A DNA stretch of 64,000 bases, from the NCBI RefSeq assembly GCF_040372805.1, contig NZ_BAABWJ010000001.1:310001-374000 (forward strand), given 5' to 3'. Positions 8,285 through 17,554 of this stretch are shown here, piece after piece. The notes beneath the pieces are model-generated. The model searched no databases and was not told where the DNA came from. It was given only the letters and a program-made list of their open reading frames with translations. Each line of letters opens with the position of its first letter. Within the stretch, counting starts at the first letter, position 1. This DNA is from Pseudoteredinibacter isoporae_A. GTDB taxonomy: Bacteria; Pseudomonadota; Gammaproteobacteria; Pseudomonadales; Cellvibrionaceae. A program made the translations under genes and the position numbers.

Positions 8285-8314
8285 TATATGAAGGACTTAA
8301 AGGTCCTTCATATA
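8285..8314. repeat. 12-bp inverted repeat at the convergent gene ends
   Basis: TATATGAAGGAC (8285-8296) and GTCCTTCATATA (8303-8314) are perfect complements around a 6-nt loop. The right arm is inside the last codons of the minus-strand PPOX gene, and the PPOX stop codon (8297-8299) lies in the loop. No T run follows on either strand, so it is not a classical terminator; it may still stop or protect both convergent transcripts. Confidence 0.7.
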
Positions 8315-8902
8315 TCGCTTAACCATGTCTTCCTGGGTTTCAACGTCACCGGCTATATTCAACTGATCATTGATCATGCGCCCCATGGTTGGGAAACTGC
8401 TGCGCTCAATCTTGCTGTCTTCTGCCCACAAACGGGAGCGCATCAGAGCTTTGGCGCAATGCAAAAACACCTCTTCAATGTCCAACACGATGCAGCTGAT
8501 TGGCGCTTTGTCCTGACCGTCAAAATTCTCCAGATAAGAGGCATCTCGACTGATTTTCGCACGCCCATTAACTCTCAGAGTCTCGTCTACGCCAGGAATC
8601 AGAAACACACAACCCACGCTCCCGGTATCGAGAATATTGACCAAACTATCCAGACGCCTATTGCCCTTGGCGTCGGGAATTAGGATGCAGCGCTCATTAA
8701 GCACACGAACAAAACCCGGTTCGCCACCTCGAGGTGAACAATCCATCCGCCCAGCTTGGTTGGCAGTAGACAACAACATAAACGGGGAGTGATGGATAAA
8801 ATGAATACTGTGCTTTTCCAACGCCGCTAATTGTTTGTCTTTAGCACGCCCAACCGGATAACCATAAATTTCCCGCAATTCAGATTCGCTTTCGATAAAC
8901 AC
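8297..8902 (-). CDS. FMN-binding PPOX-type flavoprotein (MSMEG_1061-like)
   Basis: A 201-residue split-barrel flavoprotein of the pyridoxamine 5'-phosphate oxidase-like superfamily. The order of motifs, HSPFMLLSTANQAGRMDCSPRG, then VLIPD-like ILIPDAKGNRRLDSL, VGCVFLIPGVDETLRVNGRA and the C-terminal LHCAKALMRSRLW, matches the family often named after MSMEG_1061. Function within the family is poorly known; probable FMN- or F420-dependent reductase. The start is GTG at 8902: AGGAG (8910-8914) is 7 nt upstream, and the nearby ATG at 8907 is out of frame. The gene is convergent with the ferredoxin reductase and lies 23 nt downstream of the CNNM gene on the same strand. Confidence 0.8.
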   Translation of the reverse strand: MFIESESELREIYGYPVGRAKDKQLAALEKHSIHFIHHSPFMLLSTANQAGRMDCSPRGGEPGFVRVLNERCILIPDAKGNRRLDSLVNILDTGSVGCVFLIPGVDETLRVNGRAKISRDASYLENFDGQDKAPISCIVLDIEEVFLHCAKALMRSRLWAEDSKIERSSFPTMGRMINDQLNIAGDVETQEDMVKRYMKDL

Positions 8903-8925
8903 CGCATCGCTCCTGCCTTGAAAAT

Positions 8926-10020
8926 TTAGTCTGCTTTCTGATCTGTGTCGGCCTCGGGTGACAATCCATCACTGGCATCAATAATCTTATCCTGATTTTC
9001 CAGGCGCTCTCGCCAGAGCTCCTGAGCCTCGGCCTGCATATCACTGACGCGATCGTGCTCGTCGACAATTTCGACACCAATCAGTGACTCCAGCAGATCT
9101 TCCAGCGTTACAATTCCCTGCACTGCGCCATACTCATCCACTACCAAAGCAATGTGCTCACGACGTTGCAGCAGATTTTGAAACAGGCTGGGCGCCGATA
9201 AAGTTTCCGGCACGGTGTACAAGGACTTCACCAGCTTCCCAACCCGATAATCATGACCGAGGCGATGGTAAGCCAGCATCAAATCATTCTTGTGCACAAA
9301 GCCAATGACATCATCGCCATCTTCATCGTAAACCAGCACTCGGGAGAACGGCACTGAACCATGCTCGGATAAATACTCGTCCACAGTCATGTCTTTGTGC
9401 ACTTTAAAGAGCACCGTCTGGGGTGTCATCAGATCTTTTAAACTGGCCGTCCGGAAATTCAGCAGGCTACGAATGGTATCCGATTCGTCCTGATTCAAGG
9501 CACCCGCTTTGGAACCCAGTTCAGCCATCACCTCGATTTCCTGGCGAATATAGTGCGCTTCGTCTTCCTTCTTACCCAACAAACGCGTCAGGCGATCGGC
9601 CATCCAAACAAAGGGCTTAAACACTTTTACCAAGAACAACAGGCTGATCGACACGGAAGGGGTCAGCGCACGCCAATAGCTCGCCCCCAGAGTTTTGGGA
9701 ATAATCTCGGATAACACCAGCACTAAAAGAGTCATCACCGCCGAGGCAATACCCACAGCGGCATCTGAAAACACCACGGCCGCCTGGGCGCCCACACCCG
9801 CAGCGCCAGCGGTATGCGCAACGGTGTTTAAAGTAAGAATGGCCGACAGAGGTTGATCGATATTGTCTTTCAGGGACTGCACTCGCTTGGCCAGGGGCTC
9901 ATTGTCTTTGCGCAACACACCGATATAGCTCGGGGTAATGCTGAGCAGCACCGCTTCCATCACAGAACATAAAAAAGAAATAACAATGGCCAACACCATA
10001 TAGGTGATCAATAACAGCAA
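8926..10020 (-). CDS. CNNM/CBS domain protein (HlyC/CorC-like)
   Basis: A 364-residue inner membrane protein. Residues 1-150 form the CNNM (DUF21) transmembrane domain with VLSEIIPKTLG, the conserved family signature. Residues about 180-320 form a CBS pair (LMTPQT... and EHIALVVDEYGAVQGIVTLEDLLE). The acidic C-terminal tail lacks a clear CorC_HlyC transporter-associated domain, so it is the short form. Family members act in Mg2+ or other divalent-cation homeostasis. The start is TTG at 10020, supported by GGAG 8 nt upstream; an ATG appears only at residue 8, inside the first helix. Probably co-transcribed with the downstream PPOX gene. Confidence 0.85.
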   Translation of the reverse strand: MLLLITYMVLAIVISFLCSVMEAVLLSITPSYIGVLRKDNEPLAKRVQSLKDNIDQPLSAILTLNTVAHTAGAAGVGAQAAVVFSDAAVGIASAVMTLLVLVLSEIIPKTLGASYWRALTPSVSISLLFLVKVFKPFVWMADRLTRLLGKKEDEAHYIRQEIEVMAELGSKAGALNQDESDTIRSLLNFRTASLKDLMTPQTVLFKVHKDMTVDEYLSEHGSVPFSRVLVYDEDGDDVIGFVHKNDLMLAYHRLGHDYRVGKLVKSLYTVPETLSAPSLFQNLLQRREHIALVVDEYGAVQGIVTLEDLLESLIGVEIVDEHDRVSDMQAEAQELWRERLENQDKIIDASDGLSPEADTDQKAD

Positions 10021-10480
10021 GGGAGGGTCTCCGGGTCTATATTAAGGAGGGCTAACCATATCATTATCATTTGAGTTCAACCAAGTCGGCAGATACCTAC
10101 CGCGAACGAGGCAAAATAGCCGGGTCGGCGCCTCAAGGTTAAACACGCCTCACGCAAAGCGTAAATACCCTCAAATTTTCAGCCTAGGTTCATATTGCAA
10201 GTCCCATGCTGCCGCGTCTTGTCAGGCTCCGGGAGACCGGTCCACTTAGAGGTCCCGTCATCAGTGACGTGTGCCCAGTCTCAAACTGGAACGTTGTTCA
10301 GCCTCTTTCGCCCTTATCAATAGGATTTGTCGGTTTTTTTGATAGACTAAGCCGTCATAAGACATGGAAAGGGCGCGAGATCGACTCGTCACGACCCGAG
10401 TAGAGACAACGGCGAAGCCGACGACTGGCCCCTACATAAGACATACAAAGATTCAGCCGTTTCATCGTTGGAATATAAAT
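10021..10480. other. 460-bp intergenic region with structured leader candidate
   Basis: Divergent region between the CNNM gene and the FecR-like gene. I see no credible coding frame. Near the FecR side are two hairpins: ACTCG/CGAGT (10384-10388, 10397-10401) and CGGC-GAA-GCCG (10410-10420); CGTC (10387-10390) can alternatively pair with GACG (10420-10423). These would lie in the 5' leader of the FecR-CHASE2 transcript. GATAATGATA on the minus strand (10068-10059) resembles half of a Fur box. Neither element is proven. Confidence 0.4.
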
Positions 10481-12115
10481 ATGATGCGCAACCATCTGCG
10501 ATTCAAGCTGGCACTATGCCTTCTAAGCCTTTGTTTTACCCACAGCAGTCTGGCGGACCACTGGGTATACACCGTGGTCGACGGCGATAATCTCTGGAAC
10601 TTCAGCGAAAAACATCTCGATAAAGTTACCCGCTTTGAACAGTTGCGCCGAATCAATAACATCAGTGAACCCACCCGTATGAAACCGGGCTCGGTCATTC
10701 GAGTACCGATGGCCTGGATCAAATCCAATGTGGTTCCCGCTCGCATTCATTCCATTACCGGCCAGGCGGAAATCGAACGCGCCCAAGGCAATCAACAGCT
10801 GCAAGCCAGTAAGTCGATGGAAATCTACCTCGGCGACATTATCCGCACTGGCGAAAACAGCGGCGTGGCCATTAAGTTCGCCGACAACTCCATTGTTTCC
10901 ATTTTTGATCAGAGTATTGTTCGTTTTGATCACCTGAGTGCCCATGGCAGCACAGGTATGGTGGACTCTCGCATTAAGCTGCTGCAAGGGCGCTTGAGCT
11001 CTCAAGTGACGACGGCTGTTGGCCCGGGCTCACGCTTTGAAATCCACACCCCTTCTGCCATCAGTGCCGTGCGCGGAACCGCCTACCGTGCCGTCGCGGA
11101 TGATTCTGGCGAGGTGTCCAATATCGAAGTCGTCGAAGGTAAAGTCGCTGTGTCCGGCGGCCAATCCCAAACTCTGGTACCTGCCGGCTTTGGTACCCAA
11201 GTGAAGGCTGGTGAACCACCTAGCAAACCCCGTGAGCTGCTGCCTCCCCCAAGCTTCAAGGCGATACCCTCTGCCATTCGCCAACTGAATTGGCGTTTGG
11301 AATGGAACGCTCTGGCCGGTGCCAAAGCATACCGCACCGAAGTTGCGGACAATGAAGCGTTCGAAACGCTGCTGTGGCAAGGCGTCGGCGAACACAATAA
11401 AGCCGCACTGCCGGATCTTCCTGACGGCGAGTACTTTGTTCGCGTTCGCGGTATCGACGAACTGGGCCTGGAAGGCTTAGAACGCATGGCCCGCTTTGTT
11501 CTCGATGCGCGCCCGCAACCCCCGCTGCCACTCAAACCTCACAACAAGCAGAGCTATCGTGGCGAATGGCCAACACTGCAGTGGACCGAATCTACCGATG
11601 CACAACGCTATCTCCTGGAAATCGCTGGCGACGAACAATTTAATAATGTACTGCTAAAAGAAGAAACCAATGCGCGTCGCTTCGACAGCAATGCCGTTGC
11701 CCAGCTGGGTGATTTCTACTGGCGCTTAACCAGCATTGCTGCGGACGGTGAACATGGCCCGGTGGGCGTCACCCGCCACTACAAGGTGAAACCCATCCCC
11801 AAAGAACCTGAAGCCTCACTGGAAACCCACAATGGCAAGCTACTCGCCAGCTGGGAAAAAACCGGTGAAGGCCAGCGCTATCAAGTGCAAATTGCGCGCG
11901 ATAAACACTTTAAGCACATCATCGTCGATGAAATGACCAACGTGCCGGAGTTTGCTTTTGATCCACACAGCGGGAATAACCGTTATATGCGCGTTAAGAC
12001 CATCGAGTCGGACGGCTATGAAAGTCCCTGGGGCAGCACTCAAGTCATTGAAGGGTTGCCCGATAACAGTCATTGGGCACTTATTCTTGGTATTATTGCC
12101 ATTTTGATTATCTAA
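10481..12115 (+). CDS. LysM-FecR domain protein with fibronectin-like repeats
   Basis: An exported 544-residue protein. A signal peptide (MMRNHLRFKLALCLLSLCF...SLA) is followed by a LysM domain (residues about 27-78, YTVVDGDNLWNFSEKHL ... MKPGSVIRVP) that would bind peptidoglycan. A FecR domain follows (about 110-215, with IRTGENSGVAIKFADNSIVS and ISAVRGTAYRA). Three fibronectin/Ig-like repeats then occupy about 265-520, each with an ALEWN/LQWTES/LLASWEK opening and a YFVRVR-like strand. The protein ends in a hydrophobic stretch, HWALILGIIAILII, immediately before the stop: a C-terminal anchor. ATG 10481 is chosen because it begins the signal peptide. The CHASE2-EAL gene starts 11 nt later. 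FecR-CHASE2 pairs recur in Proteobacteria and probably form an envelope-sensing signalling pair. Confidence 0.85.
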   Translation: MMRNHLRFKLALCLLSLCFTHSSLADHWVYTVVDGDNLWNFSEKHLDKVTRFEQLRRINNISEPTRMKPGSVIRVPMAWIKSNVVPARIHSITGQAEIERAQGNQQLQASKSMEIYLGDIIRTGENSGVAIKFADNSIVSIFDQSIVRFDHLSAHGSTGMVDSRIKLLQGRLSSQVTTAVGPGSRFEIHTPSAISAVRGTAYRAVADDSGEVSNIEVVEGKVAVSGGQSQTLVPAGFGTQVKAGEPPSKPRELLPPPSFKAIPSAIRQLNWRLEWNALAGAKAYRTEVADNEAFETLLWQGVGEHNKAALPDLPDGEYFVRVRGIDELGLEGLERMARFVLDARPQPPLPLKPHNKQSYRGEWPTLQWTESTDAQRYLLEIAGDEQFNNVLLKEETNARRFDSNAVAQLGDFYWRLTSIAADGEHGPVGVTRHYKVKPIPKEPEASLETHNGKLLASWEKTGEGQRYQVQIARDKHFKHIIVDEMTNVPEFAFDPHSGNNRYMRVKTIESDGYESPWGSTQVIEGLPDNSHWALILGIIAILII

Positions 12116-12126
12116 CAGGCGGCGAC

Positions 12127-14598
12127 ATGCCCGGGCAACATCGACAAACACTGGGCATTGCACTCCTGCTACTCGCTGGCCTGCTGCTCTTGGCCAGCGG
12201 GTTACGCTACAGCCAATTGCTCAATCGTTTCGATACCCTGAGCTATGATCTCCTGCTGCCGGTTCAAGCCCCTACCATGTCTCCGGACATTGTCATCATC
12301 GACATTGATGATGCCAGTATTATGGAACTGGGCCGCTGGCCCTGGCCCCGTAATATTCACGCCGATCTCATCAATGTTCTCAGCAAGTACGACAGCAAAG
12401 CCATCGCCCTGGATATTATTTTCTCTGAATCCCAACAACCCGATGTCGATCAGGCACTCGCTGAGGCCATTGAAAATAACGGCAAAACGTTCCTGATTAC
12501 GGCCCCGGTTTTACTCAGCAAAGCCTCGGGAGTGAGCGAGCTTTTGCCCATGGCCAGCTTGGCCGCAGGCGCCGCGGGCATCGGTCATGTCGATGTCGAA
12601 CTCGACCTCGATGGTTTAAATCGAAAATTTCACGCCTACGCCGGAATGGGAGACGCCTATTGGCCATCACTGCCACTGGCGATGGCGCAGTTTACCGGGG
12701 AAGAGATTCCACAACTCGACACGCTGAAGGGGCATGACCTGGACGCACAATTGACCGTAGGCTGGGTTCGAGACAAGCGCGGCCTGATTCCGTTTACCAA
12801 ACGAGAGCATCAAACCCTGCGCCTTTCCTACGCCGATGTTCTGCGTGAACGAATTGATCTTGATGTCCTGAACCATAAATATCTATTTGTGGGTGTCACC
12901 GCCGCCGGCATTGGCGATCGCATTGCGACCCCGTTGTACCGTGAGCACGAGCGCATGCCCGGGGTAGAACTGCTCGCCCAACAACTTAATGGTTTGCTGC
13001 AGGGGAAAATTCTGCAAGAGTTCAATGGCATTCAACAATGGTTGATCAGTTCCGCCATTATCCTATTGGGCGCGATCGCCATCATGATGGTCCCACTGCG
13101 GTATGGCTTTGCACTCACGCTCATATTCATCGGCTTATGCATTGCCCTCTCAGCCTTTCTCCTGGCAAGCACCCGATACTGGTTTGCACCTGCAACCGCC
13201 ATTGCCTGTCTGATGATTTGCTGGCCCTTGTGGAATTTGTGGCGCTTGCATTCCCAAGCTCAATCCCAGCGTGCACTGCAAGAAAAACTCGATGAGCTTA
13301 GCAGCCGCAACCCTCTCACCGAGCTACCCAATCAGGGCGCACTGGAACGAGAATTGGCCGACAGCATTCAATCCCAGAACCACAAGCAATTGGCTTTGGT
13401 GATCTGTCATTTTAACTGGAGTGATGCCAGCCACAGCATCTACGATCAAACACTGGGAAAAAGCAGCTTGCTGCAAATCGCCGAACAGCTGAAAGAAATT
13501 AACCGCCCGAATTATTTTATGGCGCAACTCAACAGCGATGACTTTGCCTTTTTGGTGCCTGACGATGCCCAGAACCATCATACTATGGAACTGCTGGACA
13601 GCCTGTGCTCTAGTTTCAGCCGCCCCATTACCCGAGAACGCCAGAGCCTGATTCTGTCGACAAATATGGGCGTCAGCTGTTGGCCCAAAGACAGCCATGA
13701 CGCTGGCGAAGCCTTACGCAATGCTGCAACGGCGCTGTTTAAAGCCCGCATGGATGAAAAAAACAGTTACTGTTTTTATTCCGAAACCATCGGCCAGGAA
13801 GTCCAGGCGCGTTACGAACTGGAGCAGGCTTTAGTACATGCCATTGACCGTCTGGAATTTGAATTGCACTTCCAGCCTCGCATCGATAGCCAAAGCAATT
13901 GCGTGAACGGCGTGGAAGCACTGCTGCGTTGGAAAAACCCCAAATTGGGCTGGATCATTCCAGACAGTTTTATTCCTGTCGCTGAACACTCCGGCATGAT
14001 TTCATCCATTGGTGATTGGGTGCTGAAAAAAGCCTGCCTGCATTTGAAACAATTGCGCGAATTGGGTTTTGACGATATCCAAATGGGGCTCAACATTTCA
14101 CCCCAGCAATTCATGTCGGACAATTTTGTCAGCCGAGTTCAGTTGATTGTACTGGAATTAGGACTGCCACCGTCGAGCCTGGAATTTGAAGTCACCGAAA
14201 GCACGCTGATGCGAGACATGGACACCGCCATCAAAGTCATGAGTGAATTGACCCAGTTCGGCATTGATTTCACCATCGATGATTTTGGCACAGGTTATTC
14301 CTCACTGAGCCATCTTAAAAAATTACCGTATAAGCGCATCAAAATCGACCATTCCTTTACTCGGGAAATTGGCCAGAGCCAGAACGCTCGTGAGATTATT
14401 CTCAGCGTGATTGAAATGTCCAAACGCCTGGATCTGGCGATTGTGGCCGAAGGGGTCGAGGAACAAGAGCATGTCGAATTCCTCAGTAATAATGGCTGTC
14501 ATGAATTACAGGGCTTTTTATTCAGCCCCGCCCTGCCGTTCAACAAACTGTGTGAATATCTGGAACAGCAGAAAGAAGGATTGAGCGCCTCAGCGTAA
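12127..14598 (+). CDS. CHASE2-GGDEF(degenerate)-EAL c-di-GMP phosphodiesterase
   Basis: An 823-residue membrane signalling protein. TM1 is at residues about 8-28, followed by a periplasmic CHASE2 sensor (about 30-300, with VIIDIDDASIMELGRWPWPR), three TM helices (about 305-385), a GGDEF-like domain whose signature is NSDDF (near residue 470) instead of GGDEF, and an EAL domain from about 560. The EAL domain keeps the usual catalytic set: EALLRW, NISPQQF, the glutamate of EVTES, DDFGTGYSSL, KID and AEGVEE, ending with LQGFLFSP. It should therefore hydrolyse c-di-GMP and not make it. ATG 12127 is chosen (AGG at 12117-12119); the longer frame overlaps the preceding gene. Partner of the FecR-like protein just upstream. 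Confidence 0.92.
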   Translation: MPGQHRQTLGIALLLLAGLLLLASGLRYSQLLNRFDTLSYDLLLPVQAPTMSPDIVIIDIDDASIMELGRWPWPRNIHADLINVLSKYDSKAIALDIIFSESQQPDVDQALAEAIENNGKTFLITAPVLLSKASGVSELLPMASLAAGAAGIGHVDVELDLDGLNRKFHAYAGMGDAYWPSLPLAMAQFTGEEIPQLDTLKGHDLDAQLTVGWVRDKRGLIPFTKREHQTLRLSYADVLRERIDLDVLNHKYLFVGVTAAGIGDRIATPLYREHERMPGVELLAQQLNGLLQGKILQEFNGIQQWLISSAIILLGAIAIMMVPLRYGFALTLIFIGLCIALSAFLLASTRYWFAPATAIACLMICWPLWNLWRLHSQAQSQRALQEKLDELSSRNPLTELPNQGALERELADSIQSQNHKQLALVICHFNWSDASHSIYDQTLGKSSLLQIAEQLKEINRPNYFMAQLNSDDFAFLVPDDAQNHHTMELLDSLCSSFSRPITRERQSLILSTNMGVSCWPKDSHDAGEALRNAATALFKARMDEKNSYCFYSETIGQEVQARYELEQALVHAIDRLEFELHFQPRIDSQSNCVNGVEALLRWKNPKLGWIIPDSFIPVAEHSGMISSIGDWVLKKACLHLKQLRELGFDDIQMGLNISPQQFMSDNFVSRVQLIVLELGLPPSSLEFEVTESTLMRDMDTAIKVMSELTQFGIDFTIDDFGTGYSSLSHLKKLPYKRIKIDHSFTREIGQSQNAREIILSVIEMSKRLDLAIVAEGVEEQEHVEFLSNNGCHELQGFLFSPALPFNKLCEYLEQQKEGLSASA

Positions 14599-14629
14599 CG
14601 GTGTCTTTATACCGGTTTGATTACTCACT

Positions 14630-15772
14630 TTATTGACCTTCTCCCATTAAACGGCGCCATTGAAACTTGATCAAAATCCAAAGGCTTTGCCAGAGCGTTG
14701 GTCGCTCCGTGTTGTTGATGCCCGCCATGGTCGCCAAGCCGAGCTTCTCCGTTTTGTTTCCAAGGCGGCCGTAAGCCATCAGGGTTTCCTCCATCGGCAC
14801 ACCGGTGGGGTCGCTGGTGCGGTTCAAACCGTTAAATATGGCGACAACTGCGGCCAATTCCATCGCCCCTCGCTCACCGAGCAACACTTCCAACTGGGCG
14901 TACTGTTCATAGGCTTTTTCCGGTTCTCGATTGGCGAACTCGGTGTAATCCAAAATCAATTCACCATGCGCCACTCCAATGTCTTTCACTTCCGCACCCT
15001 GTGGCGCAGCCAAATCAACCGAATCCCCGCTGGCCTTGGCGGCCATATCCAAAATCATTGTGTGTCCGTTAGCGCAGTAAAAACATCGATTAATCACTGA
15101 GGTACGAGTAGCCGCTATTTCCAGTTGAGTACGAGAAAGGGATTTACGATCCCAGAGCTTATCGAAGAAACTGTGACCTTCCATGTACATGGCGTCCACC
15201 AAATCCCGACGCAAGCCATTTTCGATTGGGCAGACACTCAGGGCACGCGAAACGTTCACCAGCTCTTTATTCGCAACCGCCGACGCAGTCTGGCGAATCC
15301 AAGCCCCGTTATCGACCAGATCTTCGGGGTATTCACGCAAAGGCTCTCCGGCCTGAGGGTCAGGTAACGCTTGCAGCTTGCGCCCGACGGCCAAACAAAA
15401 ACGATCAATGGGTAAGACAAGAATGACAATGGCCACCAGCTCAGCGTAAGCCCCTTCACCGATTCGTGAGCACACGGTTTTGCACCAGGCCTCATCCAAT
15501 TGACCCGACTCGGTGCTCACTCGCTCAATGGTATCGATCAACAACGGGCTGAGCTCGGCACGGCCGTGATCATGTGCTAACAACTCTGGCGCGATACGCT
15601 GCCGGTCATAAACCGGCCTGGGTTTGGATTCTCGCATAGCTTGAGCAATAGCAATGCGTTGCTCCGCCGACCACCAGTACCCAGGTTCGGACAAACGCTG
15701 CCAAACACGATTAAACTGTAAACAGAGTTCATCGCTGACGAGATGGGGAAAAGAGTCTACGGAGAAAAACAT
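14630..15772 (-). CDS. Carboxymuconolactone decarboxylase/AhpD-like family protein
   Basis: A 380-residue, mostly helical cytoplasmic protein. The segment RTSVINRCFYCANGHTMI (near residue 225) has the CxxC...H arrangement of AhpD-like alkylhydroperoxidase/CMD domains, and the first half contains a second, cysteine-poor copy-like region (GEGAYAELVAIVILVLPIDRF). Family members are peroxidases or act on peroxidised or lactone substrates; the substrate here is unknown. I chose ATG 15772 because GGAG lies 7 nt upstream; an in-frame GTG at 15799 lacks a site. It is convergent with the CHASE2-EAL gene (31 nt apart) and has no evident operon partner. Confidence 0.7.
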   Translation of the reverse strand: MFFSVDSFPHLVSDELCLQFNRVWQRLSEPGYWWSAEQRIAIAQAMRESKPRPVYDRQRIAPELLAHDHGRAELSPLLIDTIERVSTESGQLDEAWCKTVCSRIGEGAYAELVAIVILVLPIDRFCLAVGRKLQALPDPQAGEPLREYPEDLVDNGAWIRQTASAVANKELVNVSRALSVCPIENGLRRDLVDAMYMEGHSFFDKLWDRKSLSRTQLEIAATRTSVINRCFYCANGHTMILDMAAKASGDSVDLAAPQGAEVKDIGVAHGELILDYTEFANREPEKAYEQYAQLEVLLGERGAMELAAVVAIFNGLNRTSDPTGVPMEETLMAYGRLGNKTEKLGLATMAGINNTERPTLWQSLWILIKFQWRRLMGEGQ

Positions 15773-16013
15773 AAAGAAGCTCCAGCAATCCTGGTACACC
15801 GAAAAGATTCAGTCGAGAAACTTGGCGGCAAAACCGATTCATTTATTATGATTTAAACCAAATTCTAGGGGCTTTTTAGGGGCGCAACAAGCCATTGGCG
15901 CTGTGTCGAACTAGCAATTTCAATCAATCGTGTTTCCACTGCATCCAATCTCGCTATCCCTGCCGTCTAAGCTCGCACAACCAACAAAAATCGCAGTGAA
16001 CAATGGCCCACTT

Positions 16014-17447
16014 ATGAATAAGACTCTCAAACTTGCCCTGCTGGGTAGCGCACTCACTCTTGCCGGCATCAAAGCCTTCGCAGACGACTTCAAAACCTGC
16101 ACCGCCGCCCAGCAACATCCAGCTCTGGAAAACTCACTTTGCGCTAATGTGGCCATGCCTCTGCACCACGATAAGCCTGAATCGAAAGAGAGTATTGAGA
16201 TTTTTGTTCGTAAATTCCCCGCGCAACAAAACGCCGAAGGCAGCATCTGGCTGATTGCCGGCGGGCCTGGCGAATCCGGCGCTAGTTTCTACAGCATTAT
16301 CGACCACTACCAAAGCGCTTTTCCCAATCTGGACATTTATATTCCCGATCACCGTGGCACCGGTGCCTCAGGTACCATTTGTGAAGAAGAACAATTGGAT
16401 TCCGAAGGTGGCGTTGCCTTGGTCGGTGCCGAATGGGGGAGCTGTTTTGGTAGCATGTACGCCAAACCGGATCATGTGAAGGCGTTTTCAATTAGCAATG
16501 CCGCTCAAGATCTGCGTCAGCTGATGAAGCAGTTCCGTGGCTCAGGCAAGCAATACTTGTACGGCGTGTCCTACGGCACACAATTAAGCCTGCGCCTTTT
16601 GCAATTACCCGAGGTAAACGTTGACGGCCTTATTCTGGATTCTCTGGTGCCCTTGCAAGACGATCAGGATTACGAATTGAGTCGTCGCTCCTTCGTCATT
16701 GATGAGGTGGGTAAAACCCTTCTTACGCGATGCGAACAAAGCAACGACTGCAGCAAAGGTAACAATCTTCTCGCTATCAGCAAATCGCTCAGCGCACAAT
16801 ACCGCAGCCTGGAATCACTCGACCCCAAATTGAAAGCCCTCAGTTTATCAAACAGCTTGGGTACTTTGTTGGACATTCCTCATCTGCGCAATGAGATCCC
16901 TTCCATTCTGTTGGCTTTACACAATGGCAACAGCCAACCCTTACTGGACGCTCTGAAAAACGCACAAACATATTATGGTGAGTTTAACGAGGACTATGCC
17001 AACTTCGGCAGTTCAGTCCCTCTGGTACAAGTCATCACTGCTGCGGAAAATAATTTGCGCCCGAATGCCAAGAAATCTGATATCGCCCAAGAAGAAACCG
17101 AGTTGAGTTTCAGTAGCCCGCTGCCCATGCTCATGGCCGAAGTAACCCTGCCTCGCTATACGCGCGATCACTACTTTGCTCAACTGCCCAAAAAAATGCC
17201 TCGCACGCTTGTCCTGCATGGCGATATGGACCCGAAAACCCACTATAAGGGTGCTCAGAAACACGTCCAGAAACTGAAACACTTGAATAAACAGTCCACC
17301 ATTGAACTCGTAACCATGAGCGACGCTCCTCACTTTGTTGCTCTCAATGCGCCAAACTGTTTCAAGGAATATTCACTGGCCTTCGTCAACAACGCTGAAC
17401 TAAAAGGCAGCCGTTGTGTGGACCAGACCAGCCGAATCCATTTCTAA
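16014..17447 (+). CDS. Exported alpha/beta hydrolase (TAP-like, S33 peptidase family)
   Basis: A 477-residue protein with a clear Sec signal peptide (MNKTLKLALLGSALTLAGIKAFA, cut near residue 23). The alpha/beta hydrolase fold shows the oxyanion segment IAGGPGESG, the PDHRGTGAS motif, the nucleophile elbow YGVSYGTQ (GxSxG), the acid in LHGDMDPKT and the base in SDAPHFV, in the order and spacing of tripeptidyl-aminopeptidase-like S33 enzymes. It probably works in the periplasm on short peptides or esters. ATG 16014 is chosen because it begins the signal peptide. Six or more cysteines in the mature part suggest disulfides, in keeping with export. It stands alone, convergent with a LysR gene. 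Confidence 0.8.
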   Translation: MNKTLKLALLGSALTLAGIKAFADDFKTCTAAQQHPALENSLCANVAMPLHHDKPESKESIEIFVRKFPAQQNAEGSIWLIAGGPGESGASFYSIIDHYQSAFPNLDIYIPDHRGTGASGTICEEEQLDSEGGVALVGAEWGSCFGSMYAKPDHVKAFSISNAAQDLRQLMKQFRGSGKQYLYGVSYGTQLSLRLLQLPEVNVDGLILDSLVPLQDDQDYELSRRSFVIDEVGKTLLTRCEQSNDCSKGNNLLAISKSLSAQYRSLESLDPKLKALSLSNSLGTLLDIPHLRNEIPSILLALHNGNSQPLLDALKNAQTYYGEFNEDYANFGSSVPLVQVITAAENNLRPNAKKSDIAQEETELSFSSPLPMLMAEVTLPRYTRDHYFAQLPKKMPRTLVLHGDMDPKTHYKGAQKHVQKLKHLNKQSTIELVTMSDAPHFVALNAPNCFKEYSLAFVNNAELKGSRCVDQTSRIHF

Positions 17448-17468
17448 AAATAGGTTCGCTATTCTTTG

Positions 17469-17500
17469 GCTTGCAGGCAACTCAAACAAGGCCTGCAAGC
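17469..17500. terminator. Stem-loop between convergent hydrolase and LysR genes
   Basis: GCTTGCAGGC-type 10-bp arms (about 17469-17478 and 17491-17500) with a 12-nt loop, 22 nt after the hydrolase stop. Only a short T-rich stretch (TCTTTC) follows, so this is a modest terminator for the plus-strand gene. Confidence 0.5.
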
Positions 17501-17554
17501 TCTTTCAAAACCTTCTTTGACACCTGCAGTGCTTCGTTCGGACATCCACACGCC

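Noticed and set aside
10059..10068. Fur box near the CNNM gene
   Set aside because: Only about half of the 19-bp consensus matches (GATAATGATA); the other half does not.
10370..10440. c-di-GMP riboswitch before the FecR-CHASE2 operon
   Set aside because: The hairpins do not match the GEMM-I conserved core or its tetraloop/receptor; kept only as a structured leader.
10206..10480. Coding frames in the region before the FecR gene
   Set aside because: Short, overlapping the leader hairpins, without ribosome sites or hydrophobic or domain features.
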